A program made the position numbers and the translations under genes. A stretch of DNA of 64,000 bases from Pedobacter sp. Leaf176 (GTDB taxonomy: Bacteria; Bacteroidota; Bacteroidia; Sphingobacteriales; Sphingobacteriaceae), in the NCBI RefSeq assembly GCF_001424305.1, contig NZ_LMPD01000007.1, forward strand, positions 1 to 64,000, written 5' to 3'. Position 1 is the stretch's first letter, and each line of letters starts with the position of its first letter. Positions 9,662-19,600 of the stretch are shown here, in pieces. A model generated the notes under the pieces. That model was not told the origin of the DNA, ran no database searches, and was given only the letters and a program-made list of their open reading frames with translations.

Positions 9662-11239
9662 ATGAAAAAAATATGTTTAGTGGTGCTTGCCTTGATTTTA
9701 TTCAATTCCTGCACCAAAAATTTTGAAGAGATAAATACCAATCCAAACCAGATTACAGATAAACTATTAGAACAGGATTTCAATCTGGTAGGTTCTTCCT
9801 TCTCAGTGATGTTATTTAATTTAATGGGTCATCAGATTGAAGAAGATTTATGCTATGATAATTGGATGGGTTATATGGGGGCTCCGACACCTTATGTAGG
9901 CGGTGTAAATAATACAACATACTATTTGCGTTGGATTGACGCCTATTGGAATCGTGTATATAGCAGTGTGATGTCTCCTTCAAAACAAGTAATTCAGCTT
10001 GCACAGGAGAAAAACTTACCATTATTTGCTGATTGGGCGAAATTTGTTAGAATTCTGGCCATATCGAAATTAACAGCTCTGCACGGACCGGTTATTTACT
10101 CTAATTATGGCACAGCCGGTTTGGGCTCTATCAAGTATGACAAAGAATCAGATCTTTACAACAGCATGTTCACTCAATTGGACCAGATTGAAGCAAACTT
10201 CAAAACCAATCCAACCTACACCGGATTTACGAGGTTTGATCCAAGCTATAAGGGCAATATGGCGGCCTGGCTAAAACTAATTAACTCGGTACGTCTTCGT
10301 TTAGCGATGCGTTTGGTAAAAGTAAGCCCGGCTGTTGCAAAAACACAAGGTGAAAAAGCGCTGGCGGATCCTGCGGGCTTGATTAGCACCAATGCCGAAA
10401 ATTTCTTGATTCCTTTAAACGGTAACGTGATGCCAGTTTCGATGATTAGCTTTGACTGGGGAGACACTCGAATGGGTGCAACTATGGAGTCGTTTATGGT
10501 TGGCTTAAAAGACGGACGTATTTCGAAATACTTTAACGAAGTGAGTGATGCAACCTTAGTTACTGACCATCCTGCTTACAAATATAAGGGCATACGAAGC
10601 GGCGCATTTATAAATGCCAAAGATGATAGGATTTCTTTCTCAACGGTGAGTAGCGATTTCAAATCGGTGCAAAATAGAAGAGGTTTTACGGCAGCAGAAA
10701 TCGCCTTTTTAAAAGCGGAGGCTGCTTTAAGAGGTTGGGCTAATGCGGGTGATGCAAAAACGAACTATGAGAATGGCGTTCGCCTGTCTTTTGCCGATTG
10801 GGGAGCAGCTGGCGTTGATGCCTATCTTGCAGATGCAACAAGTAAACCAATTAATTATGTAGATCCGAAAGATGCCAGAAATAGTTTTACGGCACTTTCA
10901 TCCATTACGGTCGCCTGGAATGCTGGTGATTCAAATGAGTTAAAATTGGAAAAAATTATCACCCAAAAATACTTATCTACCTTCACGAATACGTTAGAAG
11001 CCTGGGTAGACTTCAGAAGAACCGGGTATCCAAAAATTCCTCATGTCGCGAAAAATGATAGTAGTCCGGACTGGGGAGTAATCACTTCTGATCAGTGGAT
11101 CAAGCGGCTGGTGTTTGTTCCGGGAGAGCGTACCGGAAATACCGCCGCGGTCGCAGAAGCCTCAACTTTCTTAACTTCCGGTAAAGACGATATCGCCTCA
11201 AGATTGTGGTGGGATACAAACACGACAAGTAATTTTTAA
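9662..11239 (+). CDS. SusD/RagB-family nutrient-binding lipoprotein (pair A)
   Basis: 525 residues. The N terminus is a lipoprotein signal with the acylated Cys at residue 17 ('LILFNSCTK'), followed by 'NFEEINTNPNQ', a signature of the SusD-like_2 subgroup. Helical TPR-type scaffold segments include 'WLKLINSVRLRLAMRLVKV' and 'EIAFLKAEAALRGWA'. The C terminus 'DIASRLWWDTN' is typical of this subgroup. It sits on the cell surface as the lid and glycan-binding partner of the SusC barrel encoded 11 bases upstream. A strong hairpin terminator follows the stop. The substrate is unknown; this subgroup is not restricted to glycans. Confidence 0.94.
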   Translation: MKKICLVVLALILFNSCTKNFEEINTNPNQITDKLLEQDFNLVGSSFSVMLFNLMGHQIEEDLCYDNWMGYMGAPTPYVGGVNNTTYYLRWIDAYWNRVYSSVMSPSKQVIQLAQEKNLPLFADWAKFVRILAISKLTALHGPVIYSNYGTAGLGSIKYDKESDLYNSMFTQLDQIEANFKTNPTYTGFTRFDPSYKGNMAAWLKLINSVRLRLAMRLVKVSPAVAKTQGEKALADPAGLISTNAENFLIPLNGNVMPVSMISFDWGDTRMGATMESFMVGLKDGRISKYFNEVSDATLVTDHPAYKYKGIRSGAFINAKDDRISFSTVSSDFKSVQNRRGFTAAEIAFLKAEAALRGWANAGDAKTNYENGVRLSFADWGAAGVDAYLADATSKPINYVDPKDARNSFTALSSITVAWNAGDSNELKLEKIITQKYLSTFTNTLEAWVDFRRTGYPKIPHVAKNDSSPDWGVITSDQWIKRLVFVPGERTGNTAAVAEASTFLTSGKDDIASRLWWDTNTTSNF

Positions 11240-11260
11240 GTTATATCGATTTAATATTTT

Positions 11261-11295
11261 GAAGTGGCCGCCAAATTGGCGGCCACTTCTTTTTT
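11261..11295 (+). terminator. Rho-independent terminator after SusC/SusD pair A
   Basis: GAAGTGGCCGCC (11261-11272), a 5-base loop and GGCGGCCACTTC (11278-11289) form a perfect 12-bp G/C-rich stem followed by six T. It starts 22 bases after the susD stop and clearly ends the pair A operon. Confidence 0.93.
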
Positions 11296-11722
11296 GGCGC
11301 TGTGTACGTAATTCTTTGAACAAATTAATTTCAGGCCAACGGTAAAGAAAGTTTATTAAATTGAAAGGATTAGAAAGTGAATTTCCTGATGTTAATGATA
11401 TAGTGGAACAATAAAATCAATTCAGCAGTTTAAGAACGTGAGCGTATTGAGTTCTGGAAAAAAAGGGGATATGTTATGACTGTGTGTTATTAATAGGCTT
11501 GAGGAGCTTATTCTGCAACGGATGATCTTTTATTCTTGTTATAGCTTCCGGACAATAGAACGTGTGGGTAGTAGATGCCAAGTGGTAAATTGAGTATTAA
11601 CCTTATTTTTTGGTATTACTTACTCTTAATAGCAATGATTAGCTATAGCGACGTCAATAAAATGGGGTATTGATTGAATCGGAATGAAAAAAATCTGGAA
11701 AAATTTCATTCCAAGTTGTGAT
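11296..11722. other. Intergenic spacer between convergent operons
   Basis: About 430 bases with no open frame of note. The only structure seen is the hairpin near the minus-strand regulator gene (11681-11712). Confidence 0.5.
11681..11712 (-). terminator. Hairpin just downstream of the ROK regulator gene
   Basis: GGAATGAAA (11681-11689) pairs with TTTCATTCC (11704-11712), a perfect 9-bp stem with a 14-base A-rich loop. It ends 10 bases beyond the ROK stop on the minus strand. There is no T-run after it in that direction, so it may act as a 3' end processing or stability hairpin rather than a classic terminator. Confidence 0.4.
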
Positions 11723-12934
11723 TTACTGCTGGCTAATATTATTTGTTTCAAATAAGCTATTTTCAATCACCAAACTACCGGCAGCAAGCAGTTCTGCTTC
11801 ATAGCTTAGCGTAGATAATTCAATACTTGTTGAATCTGATATCCGGGGTATACAGAATTCATTGATTGCCTGTTGTATCGAAGGCAAAAGCATCTTTCCA
11901 GCCTTGGCACCTCTACCACTCAATACAATGCATTCAGGATTTAAGATATGGATTAACGTCGATAGCCCTTTACCTAATTGAAATGCTGCATGCGATAAAA
12001 TAGAAATTGCTAGTGGGTCCTGTGCCACAACTGCTTCCAGGAAGTGATCAATTTGCGATGTGCTTTTATCTTTGAAGAGTTGGCTCATGCTCGACTCGGC
12101 ACCTTCTTCGATTGCTTTTTCAGCTTTCCGGGCCATCACTTTCAGTGATGTATCCACTTCCAGGCATCCTCTTTTGCCACATGAGCATAAGTTATTGGTG
12201 TCCGATAAAGGCACATGGCTAAATTCCCCTGCATATCCCCGGCTTCCCCGGTACAAACTGCCATTTATTATGATTCCAAGTCCCGTTCCGGATCCAATAT
12301 TTACAACCATAACATCACTTAGTTCCCTAGCCTTTCCAAAATTCAGCTCTGCAAGCGCAATAAGACTAGAATCATTTTCTATCATCACTGGAAGCCTAAG
12401 GTTTTTCCTGAGGTAGTCTTGAAGCGATGTGCCTTCTTTAACTGGAAGATAGGACGAATTTATTCCCTGTTCAGGATTCACAAAACCAGGCATGCCTATT
12501 CCAATACCTAGAATATCTGATCTGTTTAGCTTGGATTTGTCAATACTCTTTCTGATAAACTTAATCAGTATTTCTACATCTTCCGTAGATTTCGAAAGCT
12601 CCAAATCCAGGTATTGAACCGGGATCATTGTCTTTCTTGATAAGTTATAAATGGTTAACCTTGTGGTTAACTGTTCCATCGCAACTGCAACCAGATATTT
12701 CTGTTGTTTAGGATTTAATACATATATAGATGGCCTTCGTCCGCCCGTGGAAGGAGCAAGTCCTTTTTCCAGGATATATCCCTCCGAAACTAAATTTGAT
12801 ACAACAGTGCGTACCACGGGTAGGCTTTTTTGGGTAAGCGAACTTAAATCTGCAAGTGAAAGGGTTGTTTTATAATAAAAATGTTTGATTATATCGCTTC
12901 GTAACCGCTGAGCTTTTTCAAAAATAACTGACAT
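11723..12934 (-). CDS. ROK-family transcriptional regulator (NagC/Mlc/XylR type)
   Basis: 403 residues, the standard length of repressor-type ROK proteins. The N-terminal winged helix-turn-helix spans about 10-65 ('LADLSSLTQKSLPVVRTVV', then 'GRRPSIYVLN'). The ROK sugar-kinase-like domain has 'GIGIGMPGFV' (about 144), 'IENDSSLIALAE', a phosphate loop 'VNIGSGTGLGIIINGSLYRG' and the zinc motif 'CSCGKRGCLE'. Such proteins bind sugars or sugar phosphates and release DNA. It lies only 36 bases after the PHM-like gene on the same strand, so it may be the last gene of that operon and could control pair B. It also faces pair A convergently. The effector is unknown. Confidence 0.9.
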   Translation of the reverse strand: MSVIFEKAQRLRSDIIKHFYYKTTLSLADLSSLTQKSLPVVRTVVSNLVSEGYILEKGLAPSTGGRRPSIYVLNPKQQKYLVAVAMEQLTTRLTIYNLSRKTMIPVQYLDLELSKSTEDVEILIKFIRKSIDKSKLNRSDILGIGIGMPGFVNPEQGINSSYLPVKEGTSLQDYLRKNLRLPVMIENDSSLIALAELNFGKARELSDVMVVNIGSGTGLGIIINGSLYRGSRGYAGEFSHVPLSDTNNLCSCGKRGCLEVDTSLKVMARKAEKAIEEGAESSMSQLFKDKSTSQIDHFLEAVVAQDPLAISILSHAAFQLGKGLSTLIHILNPECIVLSGRGAKAGKMLLPSIQQAINEFCIPRISDSTSIELSTLSYEAELLAAGSLVIENSLFETNNISQQ

Positions 12935-12970
12935 TTAATGGTATTTAGATAAAGTTAGTAAAAAAATTGT

Positions 12971-14284
12971 CTAGGGATCAAAAACCTTAACCTCATCTCC
13001 TTCATTATAGGTTAGAAAAACCAGGAGCATGGTCATCATTTCATCAGTGGATTTCATGTCGTTTGCAGAAAAGACCATTTTTGGCGGGTTGTTGGGATTA
13101 TTTGGGTTATTCTTTGTATTGTCATAAATTCCCTCAATTGTTAAGATGGAGCCTTTTGGTACTTTTACTAAATTCCTGAATTTATAAATCTCCTGCCATC
13201 TGAAGTCCCAGGATGGAATAGATATCAGTTTAATGGTGTCGCCGGCGGCAGTAACAGCATAGGCCTTAAAACTCTTACCCAGGAGATGCATGTGAGGCCA
13301 TATGTACAGCAGTGACTGGTCCTGGGGCGTTAAGATTTTCAGGTTAAATTTTTTTATGGAATCAGCCTGGATCATAAAATAAGGGTCTATAGATTGCTCA
13401 CCAACTCCGCCAGAGCCTAAACTAACTACGTTGACCACACGCTTGATGGGGGTTTCCTTAAAAAAGAAATTAATCCCTGAAATGATGTTTTCAGGTTTTG
13501 CGATCGGCGCATAATGCACGGTTAGGAGAATCACGCCTCGCTTAGGCATAATCCAGCCCAAATCAGCCGGATAAGATTCAAATGACGTCCCGGGGATCCA
13601 ACCACCATAATAGGTCATCGTCTTTTTAAAAGGTAAGTATTGATCGTAATTGGTCCTGGATTCATCCGTCAGGTTCACGTAATCGGCACCCGTTTGAATG
13701 TCAATGCTATCGGGTACAGGGTGTATGGCAAAATTAGCATGATGTATGATTTTTTTGTTATCAGAAATGAATTCCATAGCCTCAACATTTCTTGAGGAGC
13801 CCATTTCGAACGGTATCTTGAATACAATAAACCTTTCCTCATTATCACCTTTAACCATAAAGGCATTTTTCATACTCAGCGTCAAATCCGGTTTCCGGGT
13901 ATATTGTGTGCCAGATACAAATTGAGGGGATGATTGAATACTCTTTTTCGGTGATCCCTCAGGTGCTTTATTATCAATCCAGTTTAAGATGGTCGTCTTT
14001 TCTTTGCTCGTCAACGAACGGTCGTTGGCAAACAGCCTATAATGGTTGTCTGGTTTCCAGGGAGGCATATAGCCCGATTCCACAACTTCTCTTATAAACG
14101 AAACCCGCTTAGCTACATCCTGATAAGTTAGTAAAGAAAATGGTCCCGCTTCACCCGGACGATGACAAGGCGAACATTTATTTCGAATTATTGGTGCAAC
14201 GTGCTCGTGATAAGTGATTTTTTGCCCATAGCCTAATTTTAAAAGTAAGGTAAATAGAAATATTAAAAACGTTTCCTTGCGCAT
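12971..14284 (-). CDS. Secreted cytochrome c / copper type II ascorbate-dependent monooxygenase-like protein (PHM fold)
   Basis: 437 residues with a signal peptide (about 1-20). A c-type heme site CSPCH (Cys37, Cys40, His41) lies in a short cytochrome-like domain (about 22-110) with a possible distal Met in 'GYMPPW'. From about 130 the protein follows the peptidylglycine alpha-hydroxylating monooxygenase fold, and all copper ligands known from that family appear in order. His181-His182 ('IIHHANF') and His257 ('TVHYAP') would hold one copper. His331 and His333 ('HMHLLGK') plus Met416 ('STDEMMTM') would hold the catalytic copper. The expected chemistry is O2- and electron-dependent hydroxylation in the periplasm, with the heme domain a plausible electron donor. 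The gene follows the redoxin gene by one base. The substrate is unknown. Confidence 0.85.
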   Translation of the reverse strand: MRKETFLIFLFTLLLKLGYGQKITYHEHVAPIIRNKCSPCHRPGEAGPFSLLTYQDVAKRVSFIREVVESGYMPPWKPDNHYRLFANDRSLTSKEKTTILNWIDNKAPEGSPKKSIQSSPQFVSGTQYTRKPDLTLSMKNAFMVKGDNEERFIVFKIPFEMGSSRNVEAMEFISDNKKIIHHANFAIHPVPDSIDIQTGADYVNLTDESRTNYDQYLPFKKTMTYYGGWIPGTSFESYPADLGWIMPKRGVILLTVHYAPIAKPENIISGINFFFKETPIKRVVNVVSLGSGGVGEQSIDPYFMIQADSIKKFNLKILTPQDQSLLYIWPHMHLLGKSFKAYAVTAAGDTIKLISIPSWDFRWQEIYKFRNLVKVPKGSILTIEGIYDNTKNNPNNPNNPPKMVFSANDMKSTDEMMTMLLVFLTYNEGDEVKVFDP

Positions 14285-14285
14285 A

Positions 14286-14864
14286 TTATAAATCGTTGAT
14301 TAGACAACCTACAGGTTTTGTGTCAATGTATTTAAAATTCTCCACGTTAATGTCCTTTAATGCGTCTTCGAGATAATGAAAAGTAATCACCTTTCGTTTT
14401 ACACCCAAAGAAGCAGGCCAGTTGTCTATAAGGCCGCGATACCTGATTTTACCTTTAGCATCAATCAAAACAGCTTCTGGTGTTACACTTGCCTTCAAAA
14501 GCTTCGTTAGTGATTTCTTTTTATCTGAATATATTTCGAAGCCAACATTATTGCTTTGAGCAAAATCCTTAATTTCTTTATCGCTATAGCTTCTTCCCGG
14601 TACAACTCCAACGATGTTAACGTTGGGATATTTCTGGCTTAGCTCGTTCAATACCAAAACGTAATTTCTGCTAAGCGGACACTCTGGAGAAATAAATATA
14701 AATGCCGTATTTGCCTGTTTGGACAGCATCATTTCATTCTTGATATTGACGATAGCAGATGCCTTAATCTGCTGCCATAAAAAGCTTTTAGGCGCTGGAC
14801 TTTGACCCAGAACTTTTGTTAAATAGAATAATAAACCTATAAAAATATTCACGTAAATTTTCAT
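14286..14864 (-). CDS. Periplasmic redoxin/thioredoxin-like protein
   Basis: 192 residues with a signal peptide (about 1-21, cleavage near 'LGQ'). The AhpC/TSA-type redoxin core runs about 35-180, with 'FIFISPECPLSRNY' carrying a single active-site-type Cys62, 'VGVVPGRSYSD', and the cis-Pro region 'VTPEAVLIDAKGKIRYRG'. There is no CxxC, so it is not a classic disulfide reductase; one-Cys redoxins of this subgroup often accompany cytochrome/PHM proteins. Only one base separates its stop from the next gene. In some other phyla, as I recall, redoxin, cytochrome and PHM domains form one polypeptide, which supports a joint role. The start codon lies three bases after the U-run of the pair B terminator. 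Confidence 0.83.
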   Translation of the reverse strand: MKIYVNIFIGLLFYLTKVLGQSPAPKSFLWQQIKASAIVNIKNEMMLSKQANTAFIFISPECPLSRNYVLVLNELSQKYPNVNIVGVVPGRSYSDKEIKDFAQSNNVGFEIYSDKKKSLTKLLKASVTPEAVLIDAKGKIRYRGLIDNWPASLGVKRKVITFHYLEDALKDINVENFKYIDTKPVGCLINDL

Positions 14865-14867
14865 AAT

Positions 14868-14899
14868 AAAAAAGAACTCCTAATAAAATTAGGAGTTCT
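14868..14899 (-). terminator. Rho-independent terminator between susD (pair B) and the redoxin gene
   Basis: On the minus strand AGAACTCCTAAT pairs with ATTAGGAGTTCT (arms at 14888-14899 and 14873-14884, 3-base loop). Six U follow (14873-14868). The susD stop lies 21 bases before the stem and the redoxin ATG (14864) comes three bases after the U-run. Any transcript that covers the redoxin gene from upstream must read through it. Confidence 0.88.
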
Positions 14900-14920
14900 G
14901 CTAATGTAAGTAGTATATCT

Positions 14921-16639
14921 CTATTTTTTATCCCACCAAACTCTTCCGGTGATATCACTTGGACCTTGCCCAAAATCTGGATCAGCCTGCATTATTTTGT
15001 AGGCAGCAACGATGTTCTGATAATTCAAGTTCGTTACAGAAGGGAAGGCTAAGCTTGCTCTTCTTGGAATAGCTTGCTCTGTTCCACTGGCTATAATTTT
15101 TTCAAGTTTGAGCACTGTAGTTGAGTTAGGCATTCCGGTTCTTTTATATAATGCCCATGCTTCATTTGGCTGCTTAAAGAAGTTCAAATAAGCTTGGCCG
15201 ATAATTTGATCCAAAGCCCTGGTTGCATCAAATTTTATATCCGGTTTGGCCATGTAGCTGTTTACCTCTGCAGAAGTTGATGCAACATAGCTCAACGCGC
15301 CCGTTCTATCTATAATTTGTGCTTTATTGGCCAAATCATCATAAAAGGAGATGGAAGCTGTTACACCCTTGTTGTACCATTCTTCCGCTGATTCAGTTGT
15401 TACCGATCGTGCAGCAAGTTCAGAGCGCATAAAACAAACATCTGCGTAAGTTATGAGCGGAAATGCATTAATCCCCTTACCGCCATTTTCTCCTGCTGCA
15501 AATAAGCGCGGCTGAAGCATTGATAAAGAATCCATCGCCTGGTTAACTGTTTGTCCGTTAGCGTTTACAACTGATATTGTGATGTTGTTGAAGAAGTTTG
15601 CAAAGCCAGGCGCGGCAGAGGCATCCGGGCTCGTTGGAACTCCATAAAACCTTCTGGCATCATAAACAGATGAAGCCGGGATTTTACCCTGAGTTTTTGC
15701 GGCGTTAAAGTTAGCCTGCGAAAAAGTGTTCTCCTGATAGAAATACCTCATCCTCGGATCTCCGTTTGTATACATAAAGTCTACAACAGGTTTTGGTGCC
15801 CGCAAATTGGCTGCAGACCAGTCGCCGCCATCGGCATATGTAGCATTCGCTCTGAAGACCCAACTTTCCGTAGCAGCATTGATCAATCCCCCAGGTGCAG
15901 CCAGAATTTCTAAAACTTTCGTCCTCATCTTAGCAGGATCGCGTTTCATTAACCTCATAGCAATTCGAAGACGAGTTGAGTTAGCAACTTTAATCCAGTT
16001 CGCAACATTGCCCTGGTAAAACAAATCACTTGTTCCCAAAGATGTCTGTGCAACTGACGGTGTGCTACTCAAAATGCTAACAGCTGATTTCAATTGAGAA
16101 TCTAATAATTCAAATAGTGCCTCTTGTGTATCGTATTTAGGGGTTTCCGTACCACCATATCTTACCCGGAAGGCTTCAGTGTAAGGTAAACTTCCACTTA
16201 CATCTGAAACATAAAAAGCATAATAAGCCTTCACAATATGAGCAATTTCCACTTGAAAAGCCCTTTTAGCCTGTTCGTCGGCTGGTAACTTTTTAATAAG
16301 TTCTTCCATGTCCGTCAAGTTGCCTCCAACCTTTGGAAAGAAATTATTATACCTGATGTTTCTGAAACTAGCTGCATCAGAAATGAAAGTTACACTGTTT
16401 CCATTCAGTGTAGTTAACATTTGCATCCATGGCATGATCGCTCGGAAATTATCATAATAGGCTTCAAAACGGTCTGCCTGCATGTTAATTACCGAATTCA
16501 TAAACTGCTGTTCTGGTGTTATTTTGTCTATGATCGATGGATCTGTATTGAGTTCTACGAACTTCTCCTTCTTGCAAGATGCTATAGATATCCCTATCAA
16601 TGCGGTTAGCATCAGGGTAAGTTTTGTGTTTATTTTCAT
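14921..16639 (-). CDS. SusD/RagB-family nutrient-binding lipoprotein (pair B)
   Basis: 572 residues. It has a lipoprotein signal with Cys22 ('IGISIASCKKE'), followed by 'FVELNTDPSIID', the SusD-like_2 subgroup signature. Scaffold helices include 'WIKVANSTRLRIAMRLMKR', the counterpart of the pair A segment. The C terminus 'DITGRVWWDKK' also matches pair A. It is the surface lid for the SusC protein encoded 24 bases upstream. A terminator follows within 21 bases, separating it from the redoxin and PHM-like genes. Its neighbours suggest a non-glycan or oxidisable substrate, but that is inference only. Confidence 0.94.
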   Translation of the reverse strand: MKINTKLTLMLTALIGISIASCKKEKFVELNTDPSIIDKITPEQQFMNSVINMQADRFEAYYDNFRAIMPWMQMLTTLNGNSVTFISDAASFRNIRYNNFFPKVGGNLTDMEELIKKLPADEQAKRAFQVEIAHIVKAYYAFYVSDVSGSLPYTEAFRVRYGGTETPKYDTQEALFELLDSQLKSAVSILSSTPSVAQTSLGTSDLFYQGNVANWIKVANSTRLRIAMRLMKRDPAKMRTKVLEILAAPGGLINAATESWVFRANATYADGGDWSAANLRAPKPVVDFMYTNGDPRMRYFYQENTFSQANFNAAKTQGKIPASSVYDARRFYGVPTSPDASAAPGFANFFNNITISVVNANGQTVNQAMDSLSMLQPRLFAAGENGGKGINAFPLITYADVCFMRSELAARSVTTESAEEWYNKGVTASISFYDDLANKAQIIDRTGALSYVASTSAEVNSYMAKPDIKFDATRALDQIIGQAYLNFFKQPNEAWALYKRTGMPNSTTVLKLEKIIASGTEQAIPRRASLAFPSVTNLNYQNIVAAYKIMQADPDFGQGPSDITGRVWWDKK

Positions 16640-16663
16640 TTTTAATTCCTTTAACTGTTAAAA

Positions 16664-19600
16664 TTATAGTGCTGCTCTTAAAGAAAGTGCGAAAGTCCGA
16701 ACATAAGGCATCCCTCCATATTCAGCAAAGGCACCGGCACTATTGTTAAATAATCCCTCTGGATTTAAATGGTCTGGCAAGCTATTATAAATGTACATCA
16801 AATTCCGCGCTGTTATGCCTACATTAACCTGTTTGAAGTTAATTTTATCTGTCACTTTCTTTGGCAGCGTGTAGCCAACAGAAACCTCTCTTAAAGCAAC
16901 CCAACTGTTTTCAAATGTCGAGTATTCTCTAATGCCTGTTGACCATTGCGTTAGCCTTGCATAGTGAATTCTTGCACTAACAGGCTGTATAATACCCCTC
17001 GCATTGGCTTCCTGGAATGTAAGTCCACCAACATTAACGTTGTTTATTATTGTTCCTTTCGCGAAGACTCCATCCGGAATTATACCATCGTTTGCTATCA
17101 CATTGCCGGTGGCATCTTTTCTTGGTAAACCACCTAAATCTGCTGAACGTCCAAACAGAGTGCTTTCGAATGCACCGAAATTTGTTCCGTATTGATGAGT
17201 ACCTGAAGCCATCAATCCGCCTATTTTAGCATCAACCTGGAAACCAAGATTAAAGTTTTTATATCTGATGTTGTTAATGGAACTGGCATTGAATTTCTCC
17301 ATCATCGTTCCCAAAATTTTATTACCCTGACCAGCGTCACCACTTCTGAAATAGCTTCCATTGGCTTTCAATAATTTTTTTCCGTTGTTAGGGCTATCAA
17401 CATTATTTCCTGCAGCATCAGTTGCCTGGTAAGTAGCATAACCATAACCTGTGTAAATACTGCCATACTCTTCTCCCGCAATCGCAACAGATGTCATATC
17501 TGCTCCGAAAGCATAGCCTAAGGTATAAGAATCAACACCTGGAGCTAGTTCTATAATCTTGTTTCTGTTTCTGGCAAAATTGATTGTACTGTTCCACTCC
17601 AGGTTACGCGTTTTTATCGGTGTTCCGGTAAGCAATATTTCTATACCTTGATTTTGAATGTTTCCAGCGTTAAACAGTTTTCTGGTTACACCCGATTCTG
17701 AAGGAAGGGCCAACGATAAGATCTGATTTTTTGTATTCTTTTTATAATAAGAGAAATCAATTCCCAGGCGGTCCTTGAAGAAACGCAACTCTGTTCCTAA
17801 TTCCAATTCTTTTGTTAACTCATTTTTTAGAGCACTATTTCCTAAGGTATATTCAGGATAACCATATCTTGGTAATTGCCTTCCGGTCTCATCCGTGTAT
17901 GTGCCTAGAAACTGGTATTTTCCGGCACTAGTCAGAAACGGACTGGTACCTAATCCAGTATAACCAAAATTGGCCCTCAATTTACCATATGAAAGGAAAT
18001 CAAAAGCGGGTTTATTTTTAAGTGATTCCGAGAAAACATACGAGATACCAGCAGCAGGGTATATATAGCCATAGTCTCCCGTACCATCAGGATATGTCAG
18101 CGTGGATGACCAGTCATTTCTTACACTAAAATTCAGGGTAAGCATATTGTTGTAAGTTAAGTCTCCAAACGCATATAATGCGTCTGTTCTCTGGCTTCCA
18201 TCCAACCTGGTATCGGTTACTGGTGCATTTACAGAATTACCCATAAAAAATTTCCCAGGGTCTTTTAAGCCACCATCTGTTCTTGTTCTGGTGTAATTAT
18301 TCCCGAAATCTTTGGTTGTTTCAGCACCTAAACTCATGTTGAAATCAAAGCTTTCGCTCAATTTTTTACTTCCGTTTAGTAAGAATTGTAGTCTGCTACT
18401 TTTTTGATTAGACTGACTTAGTGCAAATTCCCCACCTGCAAAGCCTACCCCGGTTCCTATGTTTTTGGTCTCTCCGGTGATGTTGATTTGGTTGAGGGTA
18501 CCACGAACTAATGCATTTAACCAAGGTGTAATATTGGCTTTTACATCGATATTACCTCTGAAGTTGGCCTCACGTTGTTTTACCTTTGATTCGTTGATGC
18601 CAAACCAAAGTCCCGAAAGTCCGTAAGCGTCGTCATTTCCAGTTAATACACCTCCTAATCCAGTATTTATATACCTGTCCTTCCAGTAATTGGTATCGTA
18701 ACTTCTTGGATTAGCATAAACAAGCGCAAAAAGCGGATTATTATTATTGGATTGATTGATTGGATTGAAACTGTTGCTGATTGTATAGTTTACACCGGCA
18801 TTAATCTCAAATACTTTTCCAATCTTTTGAGATCCCCTGAAATCAAGTGCATCACGATCAAATTTGTTATTTGGTAAAATACCTGTACTGAACAGTTTGG
18901 AATATGAAAGTCTGAAGGTTCCTGTTTCACTACCACCCTGGAATGCCAGGTTTGAATTGCTGTAATTACCAAGTTTATAAGCGTCAAGCAAGTTGTTTGG
19001 TTGCGCATTCCAACTGATCATTCTTCCGTCGATGTCTTTGACCATGCTTCCGTCAAAACGGGGACCAAAGCTCCAGAAATAGTTAGCTGCATCCACAACA
19101 GGTGTACCACTCGCGTCTTTTGTAAATGTAGGATTAATACCCGCACCAAATTCGTTCTGTAAATCCATTGTTCTGTAAGCTTCCTCAATGGTTTGGGTAT
19201 GTGAAAACGAAATACCTAAGCCCTGACCACTCCGGCCCTTTTTCGAAGTAATTAACAAAACACCATTCTGCGCACGTGAGCCATATAATGAACTCGCTGC
19301 GGCACCTTTTAATACCGTAATGCTTTCGTAGTCATCTGCATTCAGGTTTTTCATGATATTTCCAAAATCCTGAGGACTATTACCATATGAATCCGCGCCA
19401 CTTACGCCTGGCTGTATCAAAACCCCATCAATTACGACTAAAGGTTGTGTATTTGGACTTAACGAAGAGTTACCCCTGATTCTAATTCTTGAAGAGGACT
19501 GTGGACCGCCAGAGCCTTGATTTATCATCACCCCGGCAACTTTACCCTGTAAGGCGTTTACAATGTTTTGTTCATTTGCTCGGACTAAATCTTCTCCTTT

